From Paenibacillus montaniterrae (GTDB lineage: Bacteria; Bacillota; Bacilli; Paenibacillales; Paenibacillaceae): a DNA stretch of 64,000 nucleotides. Shown here piece by piece: positions 18,013 through 27,450 of the stretch. The position numbers were made by a program, and so were the translations under genes. The stretch spans positions 31,776 to 95,775 of the forward strand of contig NZ_BOSE01000015.1 in assembly GCF_018403185.1 (NCBI RefSeq), written 5' to 3'. The stretch's first letter is position 1; every line of letters begins with the position of its first letter. The notes beneath the pieces are model-generated. The model was not told where the DNA came from and ran no database searches. It saw only the letters and a list, made by a program, of their open reading frames with translations.

Positions 18013-18393
18013 TTAATTCCTAAATATTGATTGGAAGTATTTTTCAACGTCTTGGAAATTTCGAGTTGATAATACAATGGATTTATTGTCTGTAACAAGA
18101 TAGTAGGGATATTCGTGGATTTCCATAATATCAGCAACTTCCTTTTTATCTTCTCGCTTTACGTTGTAAACTTGGATCTCAATGTGGTCAAGTAGTTTTT
18201 CGTCTGAATTCCAATAACTCGTTAGATCATTAGAATAATCTTTATCGTACACATCATAGAAAAAATTAATGCGGTACGTCTCGGTTGAAGAAGATAAAAG
18301 TGTTTCCAATGTGTCTTCTTTACTTGCTTTAGAACAAGCAATAGTAAATAACATTAGTGCAGTTAATGTTAGAAAGAGCAGGTTTTTTTTCAT
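18013..18393 (-). CDS. Hypothetical lipoprotein
   Basis: 126 residues; signal peptide with lipobox 'FTIAC' (Cys20), so a membrane-anchored surface protein. The mature part is short, acidic and lysine-rich ('YRINFFYDVYDKDYSNDL', 'EYPYYLVTDNKSIVLSTR'); I do not recognise the family. The surrounding 18000-18560 is AT-rich compared with its neighbours, which fits recent acquisition. It has its own ribosome site (GGGAG) and seems to be monocistronic. Confidence 0.8.
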   Translation of the reverse strand: MKKNLLFLTLTALMLFTIACSKASKEDTLETLLSSSTETYRINFFYDVYDKDYSNDLTSYWNSDEKLLDHIEIQVYNVKREDKKEVADIMEIHEYPYYLVTDNKSIVLSTRNFQDVEKYFQSIFRN

Positions 18394-18569
18394 TTACAAT
18401 CTCCCTTCGAAGTTAAGAATCATTGGGATAAAAAATGGCTGCTAAAGATATTTTGACTAATTAATTTTAACACATCATGCATTCATTCCCAATATTGCAT
18501 TTAATTCAAATTATGTGAGTAGAGAGTTCTAACAATATTAATTACTTTTTGGCAAAAGAACTAAATGCT

Positions 18570-18614
18570 AAAGAATCTGTGCATCGCTATTGATTAACGC
18601 TACACAGATTCTTT
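18570..18614. terminator. Terminator after the nitric oxide synthase gene
   Basis: Perfect 12-bp arms AAAGAATCTGTG (18570-18581) and CACAGATTCTTT (18603-18614) with a 21-base loop, 8 bases beyond the stop codon of the minus-strand gene that ends at 18622. Confidence 0.85.
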
Positions 18615-18621
18615 AACTCAA

Positions 18622-19713
18622 TTATTCTATCTCGTACGGCTTATCCTGAACGATATAGTTAGGCAAAAGCTGCTTGTCCTCATACGAGCTGTGAAAAATA
18701 TGTGTGGCTGCTGGTGAGAGTGGCGGTATGAGCCAGGACCAGCGCCCTGTTACATCTCGCCCCGCTGCCTGCTCCTTTTCCTCAAAGCGCTGGAATTGCA
18801 ATGCCGCCGTATGGTGATCGACAATGCTCACTCCTTGGCGCTTGAACGATTCCAAAACCGCGGCATTCAGTTCTACCAAAGCGCGATCCTTCCACAAGCT
18901 TGAGGCATGATCCGTTGCCAGTCCCATCGCTTCGGCAACTTTAGGCAGCATATTATAGCGCTGCTCATCGGCTAAATTGCGAGCTCCGATCTCAGTCCCC
19001 ATGTACCAACCGTTAAATGGAGCTGCTGTGTAGGACAAGCCGCCAATTTCCAGCTTCATATCCGCAATAATCGGCACCGCATACCATTGCAGCGCTAAAT
19101 CATTAATGCCCGGATATTTGTCATGACGGATCGGCACCTCCATAATCACTTCCTGAGGCAGCTCGAACCATGCTGGAGGCCGATCATTTACAGATACAAC
19201 AAGCGGCAACATATCGTAGGCCGTTCCTTTGCCTTTCCAGCCGAGGCGTTGACATATGCTTGTAAACTGCAGCGAAGCTGGATCTCCGACAACTGCTCCG
19301 TCCTTTTCGTATCCAGCATAACGCAGCAACTGATGATTCCAAATTCGAACTGAAGCTTTCTCCTGCTGCGGCTTAAAGATCGTAATCGTTGGGCGTATTC
19401 TGCCACCGTTCGTAGCATAGCGGATGTGCTCAATAAGCGCATTCGCTATTTCCTGTTCGTCAATAATGCTTCGCTTGTCTATTACATGCAGCGTCTCCCA
19501 AAACAACCGTCCGATGCAGCGATTGCTGTTGCGCCACGCCATCCGTGCACCGTGCGCCAACTCCTCGCTTGTATGCTGATACGTTCCTGTAGCTGTAATA
19601 GAAGTCTTTATGTCCAGCAGTCTGGCGTCAAGCTCTGCCTCGCTCTTGTTCAACTCTACATAGCAGGTCCGCACAAATTGCTCAGCGGCATGCCACAATT
19701 CCTGTTCCGTCAT
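18622..19713 (-). CDS. nos: Bacterial nitric oxide synthase oxygenase
   Basis: Makes nitric oxide from L-arginine using heme and a reduced pterin, drawing electrons from general flavodoxin or ferredoxin reductases because bacterial forms lack a reductase domain. Seen: 363 residues (usual size), heme-ligand Cys66 in 'WRNSNRCIGRLFW', substrate-pocket stretch 'FNGWYMGTEIGARNLAD' holding the arginine-binding Glu, and 'DHHTAALQF' plus 'GRWSWLIPPLSPA' near the C-terminus. AAGGAGA precedes the ATG. It appears to be a single-gene unit with its own terminator. In Bacillus relatives it helps against oxidative stress and antibiotics; that role is inferred here. Confidence 0.96.
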   Translation of the reverse strand: MTEQELWHAAEQFVRTCYVELNKSEAELDARLLDIKTSITATGTYQHTSEELAHGARMAWRNSNRCIGRLFWETLHVIDKRSIIDEQEIANALIEHIRYATNGGRIRPTITIFKPQQEKASVRIWNHQLLRYAGYEKDGAVVGDPASLQFTSICQRLGWKGKGTAYDMLPLVVSVNDRPPAWFELPQEVIMEVPIRHDKYPGINDLALQWYAVPIIADMKLEIGGLSYTAAPFNGWYMGTEIGARNLADEQRYNMLPKVAEAMGLATDHASSLWKDRALVELNAAVLESFKRQGVSIVDHHTAALQFQRFEEKEQAAGRDVTGRWSWLIPPLSPAATHIFHSSYEDKQLLPNYIVQDKPYEIE

Positions 19714-19834
19714 TGGCTTCTCCTTAGGTTGTAGTGTCTACATTATAGCTTTGCTCTACAAAAGAAGCCAAATGAAGGATTTTTGAACAATCTTGATTAA
19801 TGCCGGAAGGCTGCCGCTAGCAAGTGCCTTATAA

Positions 19835-20848
19835 TTACAGCAAGACATTGACCTTCAAATAATTCGCAGGATTTCGCTCGATCTGCTCAATTGCCGCGGC
19901 AGCCTGCTCCATACTGATAAGCTCCGTCAACAGCAGTCGCACGTCCACATCTCCACGAGAAATAAGCTGAATCGCCTCTTCAAATTCGCCAACGCTTGTC
20001 CGGGAGCCGAAAACATCAAGCTCCTTGCGGGTTATCATATCTGTAGGCAGTGAAGTCTCCTGCTTGGGCCAGCCTGTAAATACGACGCGGCCCGCATGCG
20101 AGGCTACGTCCAGCGTTAGCCTTACAGAAGCATTGGCCCCCGAGGCTTCGATTACCGCCTCGCAGCGTCTGCCCTTCGTTAAAGCGACAATCGCACGCTC
20201 CACATCCTCCTGCTGAGGATTAATCGTATGAGGCATGCCCATCGATTGAGCTTTGTCCAGCCGCCCTTGCACGATATCGATTAAAATCGGGATCGCACCA
20301 TAATAAAGCGCTGCTTGTGCAGTTAGCATGCCAATTGTGCCGGCTCCAATAATTGCGACATGCTCGCCTGCCTGCACATGGGCACGATGCAGACCATGCA
20401 ATGCAATGGTGAGCGGCTCCGCCATACAGGCGATGTCCCATGGCAATTCATCGGGAATTTTAACGAGCATATTGGCAGGATGACATAGATAGTCGACCAT
20501 GCCTCCATCCACATGAACGCCCAGCACCTGCAGCTGCTCACAGCAATTTGTCCGATTCTGGCTGCAAGGATAGCATTGGCCACAGTACAAGTAAGGATCT
20601 ACGACGACTTTATCGCCAGGCTTAATGCCGCTTGGATTGGCAGGAATCGAGATTACCTCTCCTGCAATCTCGTGACCAAGCATGCGCGGGTAGCTGACCA
20701 AAGGATTGCTGCCGCGAAAGGCTGCGATATCCGAGCCGCAAATACCGGCCGACTTCACCTTAATTAGCGCCTCTCCTTCTTTCGGAACAGGCATATCCTT
20801 TTCTATTAATTTGACATCGTATGGTTTTTCTAAATGAATGCCTCGCAT
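19835..20848 (-). CDS. Zinc-dependent medium-chain dehydrogenase (sorbitol/threonine dehydrogenase-like)
   Basis: Oxidises a polyol or sugar alcohol to a ketone with NAD(P); the exact substrate is unknown. Seen: 337 residues, catalytic zinc ligands Cys37 and His59-Glu60 ('MLGHE'), structural zinc cysteines at 89, 92, 95 and 102/103, and a Rossmann motif 'IIGAGTIGMLTA'. It is the last gene of the second sugar operon, 27 bases after the glycosidase gene, so it probably handles the sugar released by that enzyme. No terminator is obvious right after its stop. Confidence 0.92.
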   Translation of the reverse strand: MRGIHLEKPYDVKLIEKDMPVPKEGEALIKVKSAGICGSDIAAFRGSNPLVSYPRMLGHEIAGEVISIPANPSGIKPGDKVVVDPYLYCGQCYPCSQNRTNCCEQLQVLGVHVDGGMVDYLCHPANMLVKIPDELPWDIACMAEPLTIALHGLHRAHVQAGEHVAIIGAGTIGMLTAQAALYYGAIPILIDIVQGRLDKAQSMGMPHTINPQQEDVERAIVALTKGRRCEAVIEASGANASVRLTLDVASHAGRVVFTGWPKQETSLPTDMITRKELDVFGSRTSVGEFEEAIQLISRGDVDVRLLLTELISMEQAAAAIEQIERNPANYLKVNVLL

Positions 20849-20875
20849 AAGCTGACGTCCTTCTTTCTATATGAT

Positions 20876-23800
20876 TTAACTCTTGTATGCTTCATCGGTT
20901 AATTTCCGCATGACAGGCGCCTTCAGGATGCCTGTCTGCTTGAGCTGATACTCATAGGACCATTCGTCACGTTCAGTCCGCCATGCATTAGGGTCAAAAT
21001 ATACCTCTTGCTCATCGCAATTATGAACAGCTCCAAACGTGTTGACTCTGCTTCCGTAGCTTCTTATCTCGATCAGTGTATCACCGTCCGTCTCCGCCAC
21101 AGTAAAGGTGACGCTGTAAGGCGCAAATGCGATTTGGCCTGCCTGCTGGCCATTAATTGCAACATCGAGCAGCGGCGCGCGGTATTTAGAAACCTGCAGC
21201 TCATACTGCCCCGGCTCTAATGCCAGCTTGGTGCTGTATACTGCATTTCCGCCATAAAACGGCATGCCCAGGCTGGTTAGTGAGCTGAAGCTAATCTGAT
21301 CAGTCGGCAATTTCAGGCTGCAGCGCGAGCCGTGAATGGCTACATCAAAGTCGCCAAGCAGAAACGCTGCTTCTACATTCAGCCTTCTTGAATAAGGCAG
21401 ACGTAGCAGCAATTCGTTGCTGCCTTGTTGCAGCGTTGGCAGCAGATAGGCGGTTAGACAACTATCTACATAGCTGCCCGCTTCCTGCTTGTGCAGCCAT
21501 TGCCCGTTGAGGCATATGTCAATTTCAGTGCCATGCTCCAGCGCCAGTCGAGTGCCCTTAAAGCTCGTCTCCGCGCTAAAGGTAAAGCGCAGCAGCAAAA
21601 TGTGCTCGCTTTCCTGCTGCTCGTTCTGCTCCACCCACGGCTGAGCCAGCGCTGCTCGGCGAGGCGGATAGCCAAGCTTTGCTCGGCAAATATTGTCGAT
21701 CCGCAATATTTCTTCCCGCTCCTGCCACGGCTCATCATCGAGCTTGTACTCTGCGAGATCAAGCAGCAGCACATTGTCCTCCTCTCGCTTAACGCATACC
21801 TCAGCATCGTGCAAATGCCGCTCCCAGCTCGCCTTTGAGCCTCGCTCCGCCTTCAACGGCGGTAAGGCTTGGACATTTTGCGCCTTTTCAGCTGGGACCA
21901 GGTGCAGCAGCAAACTATCATGATTGTAAAAACGATGATAGATGCTGGTCGTGCCTTGACCATGCCGGGCTGCCAGCTGATGAATTTCTCCGGTGAACGT
22001 ATCCATAAGCTCAGCTTGCCAGCTTCCCGCTACTGTAATGGTGACATCATCAGGCTCTATTACATCCTTGTTCTGCTCGGCCCGGCCATTGGCGATAAAC
22101 AACCAGCGACTGCTTCCTTCCTCTCGCATTTGATATAGAAACTTCTGCGTGCGCTCGCCGTCCCAATTCTTTTTATGCCTTGGCTTTTTAAGAAATTTAG
22201 GGCCGTCATAATGCATATCAACAAGACGATACGGCTCCAATGCTTCAAGCAGCGCCTGCTTCGTAAATGGAATGACCGTAAACGGGTCCCACTGCTCAAT
22301 CTGAAACCACGGCTTGGCATCGATAAAGCGAGGCAGCTCGCCCAGCATAACAACTTGCTTGCCCGCCGCTGCAAATTTCGCGAGAAAATCGAGAGTGCTC
22401 TGACGCAACGTATGACAGCCGGGCACAACAATTACGTCATAGCTCATATGACCAAGCTGTGTGCCCTGCTGCTGTGCAGGGATTAAAGCTTCAGATATAT
22501 AATCGAAGTCCTGCAGGCCAAAAAGCAGCCAGTCCGTAACTTGACTAAACTGGGCTTCCAGCTGCTCCCGAATTAGACTGGTCTGATCGTTAGGTCCGAA
22601 ATAAAGCCAGTACGATTCCACTGGATGAATAACGCCAATCCGCACGAGTGGCTTGCCAAGTGTCAGCACTGTATTCAAGCGCGCAAAATGATCCTCGATC
22701 AACGGATATTCCTTATACCACGGCGACTGCAAGCCGATCGAAGCAGGGTAGTCACGCTTGGCTTCTCCGCCCATGCTTAACCACGTTAAATGATGGACGC
22801 GTACAGTTACGCCTAGCGCCGCCATCCAATCTCCCTGCAGCTTATGTCCGCGAAAATCAAAATCCCAGTTGGTTACGCCGTACAGCTCACTTAGCACACC
22901 GGGGCGATTATATTGATGCACGACACTTTGCGCCTGCTTGGCTGTGGTGTATTCTCGTTGATCACACAGCATATCGATGCCCGGCAAGCCGAAGCTGCTC
23001 AAGCTGCGCATCACTTCACCCAAGGCGCGAGTTTGCGAATGCAGCGTTGGCTCCTCCATCATATGTCCTGCCAGCATTAGCCCGTGCTCTTCGCACCAGC
23101 GGCCTATCTGATCGGCAAACGCCTCGGCAAAGCGTTCAGCCAAATGCTGGTGATAACGGTAGCGTGCAACCGAAATAGTACGTCCTTCCCATAGCAGCTC
23201 TGGCAAATGCTCCAGCAGACTGCTGCCGTAGCGCTCGCGGTAGGTTTGCTCAAAATCATCTGTAAAAGGCAGTATAATTTCGCTTTGCGAGCGAGCATAG
23301 CCTAAAAATTGCTTATGGGGAAACTGCGGCTCATCAGTAAACATAGCTGGAATTGTAGCGCCAAAATGCTCGCCAACCGCTTCAGCGTACCGTTCATGCG
23401 TAACCTCAATAAATTTGCGGACCGCTGCCGGATTCAATGTATCGACGTAAGCCTCGTTGTTAAACCAGGGACTATCTCCTGCAACTTCGAGATAAACGTA
23501 CCAGATCGTCTCTCCTTCGGCTGCCTGCGCATCATGCTCACACATCACATAGTGCTTTAACAGATTTTGCTCATCCAGCACAATGCGGAAAGCTGCCAGC
23601 AGTTGACCGCGCCCATGCGATACAACTGCTGCACAGGAATCAAAGCTCGGCGTTTTGCCCGAATTCGGGTCGGCTTTAAACGGCGTGATAACCAAATAAC
23701 GGCTGCGATACGCCTCATCCTTCGTAACGATGCCTCCGCCATAGCCTGAAGGCCAGCGATCCTCGTCATAAAGCCAGCATAGCAGCTGCTGACGTTCGGC

Positions 23801-24037
23801 TTCATCGGCGCATAGCTTGACCATTTCCATAAATTCATCGCCCAAATACGGCGTATCAAGGCCGACTCGCGCATGGATGTGAAAGCCGCCCATGCCCATT
23901 GCAGGAAACTGCTCAAGCTGCTCCAGCAGCAGCTCCTTGCTCAGCTTGGTGTTCCAGGCCCAGAAAGGCGCCCCGCGATAAGCGCTGGTCGGCTGCTTGA
24001 ATAATTGCGGATCAAACGCTTTAGCAGAATACAACAT
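20876..24037 (-). CDS. Large intracellular glycosidase, GH106-like (possible alpha-L-rhamnosidase-type)
   Basis: Seen: 1053 residues, no signal peptide. The N-terminal 'YRGAPFWAWNTKLS' and 'MGMGGFHIHARVGLDTPYLG' followed by 'CWLYDEDRWPSGYGGG' mark a TIM-barrel hydrolase group related to GH106. A glutamine-amidotransferase-like linker ('YDVIVVPGCHTLRQ') lies near residues 525-600, and the C-terminal 300 residues contain two sugar-binding jelly-roll stretches ('GTEIDICLNGQWL', 'APLLDVAINGQQAG'). AGGGAGCG precedes the ATG. It sits 13 bases after the permease gene. The family relation is by pattern only and the sugar linkage cleaved is not established. Confidence 0.82.
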   Translation of the reverse strand: MLYSAKAFDPQLFKQPTSAYRGAPFWAWNTKLSKELLLEQLEQFPAMGMGGFHIHARVGLDTPYLGDEFMEMVKLCADEAERQQLLCWLYDEDRWPSGYGGGIVTKDEAYRSRYLVITPFKADPNSGKTPSFDSCAAVVSHGRGQLLAAFRIVLDEQNLLKHYVMCEHDAQAAEGETIWYVYLEVAGDSPWFNNEAYVDTLNPAAVRKFIEVTHERYAEAVGEHFGATIPAMFTDEPQFPHKQFLGYARSQSEIILPFTDDFEQTYRERYGSSLLEHLPELLWEGRTISVARYRYHQHLAERFAEAFADQIGRWCEEHGLMLAGHMMEEPTLHSQTRALGEVMRSLSSFGLPGIDMLCDQREYTTAKQAQSVVHQYNRPGVLSELYGVTNWDFDFRGHKLQGDWMAALGVTVRVHHLTWLSMGGEAKRDYPASIGLQSPWYKEYPLIEDHFARLNTVLTLGKPLVRIGVIHPVESYWLYFGPNDQTSLIREQLEAQFSQVTDWLLFGLQDFDYISEALIPAQQQGTQLGHMSYDVIVVPGCHTLRQSTLDFLAKFAAAGKQVVMLGELPRFIDAKPWFQIEQWDPFTVIPFTKQALLEALEPYRLVDMHYDGPKFLKKPRHKKNWDGERTQKFLYQMREEGSSRWLFIANGRAEQNKDVIEPDDVTITVAGSWQAELMDTFTGEIHQLAARHGQGTTSIYHRFYNHDSLLLHLVPAEKAQNVQALPPLKAERGSKASWERHLHDAEVCVKREEDNVLLLDLAEYKLDDEPWQEREEILRIDNICRAKLGYPPRRAALAQPWVEQNEQQESEHILLLRFTFSAETSFKGTRLALEHGTEIDICLNGQWLHKQEAGSYVDSCLTAYLLPTLQQGSNELLLRLPYSRRLNVEAAFLLGDFDVAIHGSRCSLKLPTDQISFSSLTSLGMPFYGGNAVYSTKLALEPGQYELQVSKYRAPLLDVAINGQQAGQIAFAPYSVTFTVAETDGDTLIEIRSYGSRVNTFGAVHNCDEQEVYFDPNAWRTERDEWSYEYQLKQTGILKAPVMRKLTDEAYKS

Positions 24038-24050
24038 GACAACACGCTCC

Positions 24051-24884
24051 CTATCCTTTTACCGCGCCTGCAGTAATAGATTTGACAAATGTTTTTTGTG
24101 CAAATAAATAGATGACGACAAATACGATTGCGCTGACCGACAAAGCGGCGAATACCGGCGTATAGCCCAGTATTGACGTTTTGTCGCGCATGATGGAGAT
24201 GCCGACAGACAGCGTATACTGCGATATATCACTAATTGAAATTAAAGCCCACATAAATTCATTCCATGCGCTCATTCCGCCAAGCACGGCCAAGGTGCTT
24301 AGAATCGGCATCGCAATCGGCACAACAATTTTATAGAGAATTTGGAACAGATTGCAGCCGTCGATTCTTGCTGATTCTATCAGCTCATTAGGAACGCTAT
24401 TCAAGTAGTTCGTAATGAGAATCAAGCCAAGCGGCGCAAAGCCTTGGAAATACGGAAAGACAATCGCCGCCAGCGTATTTTGAATGCCCAGATCCAAAAT
24501 AAGCAAATACATCGGCAATAAAATGATTGGCGTCGGAATAAGCAGGTTCACTAAAATAAAATAGAAGAAAAAGGTTTTAAACTTCATTTTCATTTTGGCA
24601 AAGGCAAAGCCGGCCAGCGTAATGAACACCAGATCAACGATGAGTGTTGCGGCTGTATTGCGCACTGTATTCAAAAAATAGACCGATAGATTTCCTTTAT
24701 CAAAAGCAACCAAATAGTTGTCCAGCCGCAGGCTGGTTGGCAGTGACCAAATGCTTTGCAAAAACTGAGTTTCCGTCTTGAATGACTGTAAAATAACCCA
24801 AATAAGCGGATAGAGCGACAGACAAGCATAGCATAAGAGCACTACAAAAATGATCGCATTCGTAATCTTTTTCCTTTTCGCCAT
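24051..24884 (-). CDS. Carbohydrate ABC transporter permease, MalG type
   Basis: Membrane subunit of the second sugar importer. Seen: 277 residues, six membrane helices, EAA loop 'IESARIDGCNLFQILYKIVVP', and C-terminal 'QKTFVKSITAGAVKG' typical of the family. It starts 4 bases after the preceding permease gene and is followed by the glycosidase gene, so import and hydrolysis are transcribed together. It shares its overall shape with the permease at 8544-9380 but is clearly divergent, so it is not a recent duplicate. Confidence 0.95.
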   Translation of the reverse strand: MAKRKKITNAIIFVVLLCYACLSLYPLIWVILQSFKTETQFLQSIWSLPTSLRLDNYLVAFDKGNLSVYFLNTVRNTAATLIVDLVFITLAGFAFAKMKMKFKTFFFYFILVNLLIPTPIILLPMYLLILDLGIQNTLAAIVFPYFQGFAPLGLILITNYLNSVPNELIESARIDGCNLFQILYKIVVPIAMPILSTLAVLGGMSAWNEFMWALISISDISQYTLSVGISIMRDKTSILGYTPVFAALSVSAIVFVVIYLFAQKTFVKSITAGAVKG

Positions 24885-24888
24885 GTCG

Positions 24889-25785
24889 CTACGCCTTCTT
24901 TCTGTTTAAGAACTGGGATGTTAATGTAATGCTCAGCATAATGAGCATCATAATAATAGATGCGGCAGTTGCCACGCCAAAGTTTTGGGAAGAAAATGCC
25001 TTGCGGTATACATAGGAGGTTATAACCTCGGACGCTCCGCCTGGTCCACCTTGCGTCATTACCCACACCATATCGAAGGCGCGCAGATCAGTCGTGACCG
25101 TTAGCAGCAGCAATACCAGCAGCGTAGGCAGCAGGTACGGAACAATAATATAGCGAAGCTTCTGCCACGAGGTAGCACCATCCATTTCGGCCGCCTCAAT
25201 AAAGTCGCTTGGCATCGTCATCACGTTGGCATAAATGATCAGCATATTAAATGGGATCGTATGCCATATCCAGGTCAAAATAATAGCTGGCAGTGAGGTT
25301 TCGTATTGCGACAGCCAAGGCTGCGCCCATTCGCCTAGTCCAATCAGCTGCAGAAGCTGATTGATCGGCCCTATCGTAGGATCATAAATGATGCGCCAAA
25401 TGCTGCCGATTACGACCATAGAGATCAGGTATGGAATAAATAGCGACGTGCTGAAAAAACGCTTCAGTGGAATGCCTCTATACAGCACATACGCCAGAAA
25501 GAAGCCGATGCTAATCGATAAAATGGCGTCAGCACCAATTAGCTTGAAGGTGTTGAAAAACGCCTCGTAAAATTTGGGATCCTTCAAAACAATTAAGTAA
25601 TTGTCCAGCCCGACATAGTCTGTCAGCTCTCCGATCCCGTTGTACTTGTACATACTAATGCGGATCGCATTTATAAAAGGGGTGTATAAAAATATGACGA
25701 ACACGGCGATTGTCGGCAAAATCAACAAATAAGCCGGTATGCTTTGCTTTATATCAATCCAAAATTTTTTGGCAGTTGATTGCAT
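24889..25785 (-). CDS. Carbohydrate ABC transporter permease, MalF type
   Basis: Partner subunit of the permease at 24051-24884. Seen: 298 residues, six membrane helices, EAA loop 'IEAAEMDGATSWQKLRYIIVP', and 'DMVWVMTQGGPGGASEVITSY' characteristic of sugar permeases. GGAGGAGAT precedes the ATG at 25785. The gene follows the binding-protein gene by 65 bases. Confidence 0.95.
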   Translation of the reverse strand: MQSTAKKFWIDIKQSIPAYLLILPTIAVFVIFLYTPFINAIRISMYKYNGIGELTDYVGLDNYLIVLKDPKFYEAFFNTFKLIGADAILSISIGFFLAYVLYRGIPLKRFFSTSLFIPYLISMVVIGSIWRIIYDPTIGPINQLLQLIGLGEWAQPWLSQYETSLPAIILTWIWHTIPFNMLIIYANVMTMPSDFIEAAEMDGATSWQKLRYIIVPYLLPTLLVLLLLTVTTDLRAFDMVWVMTQGGPGGASEVITSYVYRKAFSSQNFGVATAASIIMMLIMLSITLTSQFLNRKKA

Positions 25786-25850
25786 AGTCGTAATCTCCTC
25801 CGTTCAAACAGCTGGCAGCTCTAGCAATAGAACTGCCAGCCTTGACTTCC

Positions 25851-27173
25851 CTATTTAGCTTGCTCGTACATGGCCTGCAACTGCTCGCCGAGCTCATTGG
25901 CATCAATTCTGCCCATCAAATAGCGCGGCAGTAAATCGGTTTTAAATGCTGTGTTTATTTCAGTAGTAATATTGGTTGGTACTAGAATATCCGGGCTGAA
26001 TCCGCCTGCTGCTGCATTCGTAAAGCCTGCCAAAAATTGTGCCAGCTCAGGCTCTACCTCCAAATTGACTAGTCCAGAGTTTGAATATTTCAAAGCCTCT
26101 ATGCCTGTAAAATGTGTTTTTGATGTAAGGAATTTAAGCAGCTGCACTGCTTCCTCCGGATGCTCGCTTGAAGCGCTTACAGCGAATACATTGCTCGATC
26201 CGCCCAAGGAACGGCTAGGAATGCCGGCAATGCCTGGCAGCGCATACGTAGCCAGAGACATATTGTCTGGCGCATTGTTCATAATGTATTCAAGCTTGTC
26301 AGGTGCAATTAAAAACTGTGCCAGCTTGCCTTGAACAAACATTTGCTGCATCGTTTCCAGATCGGCTGTAATGCCGTTTTCAGGAAGATACCCTTTATCC
26401 CACAGCTCTTTAAAGGATGTTAGACCTTGCTGGACGCATTCACTGGAGAAGGTCATCGCGCCTTCGTCAAATGCATTTGGATTGCTTTCCAAATCAGCTC
26501 GGCAGTACTGATCCCAGAACAGACGCGGATACCAGTCAATCCAGTTGTTGTGCATCGAGAGCGGAGTATAGCCCGCTGCCTTCAGCGCCTCGTTATTGCT
26601 CATAAATTGCTCCCAGCTTGTTGGCTCCTCCAAGCCAAGCTGCTCGTAAACGCTTTTATCGTACAGCACGGCAATCGTGGTCATTGTAAATGGAACGCCG
26701 TAATCATAGGAATCTCGTTCTCCCAGTGCTTTTTTTACCGTTCCGCGCGAGTTTTCGAGTAGAGCTGGAACGAAGGTTTCACTCCATACCGCATCTCCCT
26801 CATAGTTTTGACCATTCAGCTCTTCTGACAAATCCAGCAGCAAATTTTGCTTGATTTGATCGGTATAGTAGCCAGCCTGTGTCCAAATGACATCCGGAAT
26901 CGCATTAGAAGCGGCCAACGCTGCAAATTTAGCGGAATAATCAGAGCTTGGCACATATTCATACGTAACTTTAATGTTAGGATTTTGATCCATAAAAAGC
27001 TGCATCGATTCTTCACTTACTAGCGGATTGGTAGATAGAACACGCAAAGTGACGTTCTCATCGCCTGTCCCAGCTTCGCTGCTGTTATTTCCGTTCTTAT
27101 CGTTCGCTCCACAACCTGCCAAAACAATCATAAGTACTACAGCTGTCAACATCATAAGAAGCTTTCTGTTCAT
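25851..27173 (-). CDS. Extracellular sugar-binding lipoprotein of the second importer
   Basis: Captures the substrate for the permeases at 24051-25785. Seen: 440 residues, lipoprotein signal with 'VLAGC' (Cys21) and an Asn/Gly/Ser-rich linker, then a family 1 binding-protein fold ('VTLRVLSTNPLVSEE', 'YDYGVPFTMTTIAVLYDKSVYEQLG', 'SLGGSSNVFAVSA'). AGAAGGGGA precedes the ATG. It opens the operon. The 277 bases before it carry a candidate operator similar to that of the neighbouring GntR-type regulator gene. No ATPase gene is linked. Confidence 0.94.
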   Translation of the reverse strand: MNRKLLMMLTAVVLMIVLAGCGANDKNGNNSSEAGTGDENVTLRVLSTNPLVSEESMQLFMDQNPNIKVTYEYVPSSDYSAKFAALAASNAIPDVIWTQAGYYTDQIKQNLLLDLSEELNGQNYEGDAVWSETFVPALLENSRGTVKKALGERDSYDYGVPFTMTTIAVLYDKSVYEQLGLEEPTSWEQFMSNNEALKAAGYTPLSMHNNWIDWYPRLFWDQYCRADLESNPNAFDEGAMTFSSECVQQGLTSFKELWDKGYLPENGITADLETMQQMFVQGKLAQFLIAPDKLEYIMNNAPDNMSLATYALPGIAGIPSRSLGGSSNVFAVSASSEHPEEAVQLLKFLTSKTHFTGIEALKYSNSGLVNLEVEPELAQFLAGFTNAAAGGFSPDILVPTNITTEINTAFKTDLLPRYLMGRIDANELGEQLQAMYEQAK

Positions 27174-27324
27174 GTCATCTTCCCCTTCTGTATTGTTGTC
27201 TGTACGTTAGTTCCCCTTTACATTCACTCTATCGCTCTTGTATCACTACAACTATTCTCACCTCCCTTCATAGGGTCTATCCATTCCTTGCTTCCACATT
27301 TGCTGATTAGAGACATTATTTGTA

Positions 27325-27349
27325 TTCTTGTCATACTTGCATACAAGTT
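27325..27349. promoter_or_regulatory. Candidate GntR-type operator before the second sugar operon
   Basis: CTTGT-N11-ACAAG (27327-27331 and 27343-27347) with core CATACTTGCAT. A closely similar element, CTTGT-ATACTAGCATA-ACAAG, lies before the regulator gene at 28171-28191. Matching half-sites, similar cores and equal spacing suggest the regulator binds both. It is about 155 bases before the binding-protein start. Confidence 0.6.
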
Positions 27350-27450
27350 CCGCGAGAAGTAAGCGCTTAACAATTGATCAGCATGCCTTGCGTAAATTTG
27401 GAGCAAATTCGGGCATGGTTGCAGCATGCCCGCACTAGCCAAACTATGCT

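Noticed and set aside
18622..19713. Truncated nitric oxide synthase lacking a reductase
   Set aside because: Bacterial enzymes normally consist of the oxygenase domain only, and 363 residues is the usual length.
27174..27300. Clear -35/-10 promoter of the second sugar operon
   Set aside because: No pair with acceptable spacing could be picked by eye, so it is not listed.
27355..27372. Catabolite-repression (cre) site before the second sugar operon
   Set aside because: AAGCGCTT core is present but three of the outer consensus positions do not match.
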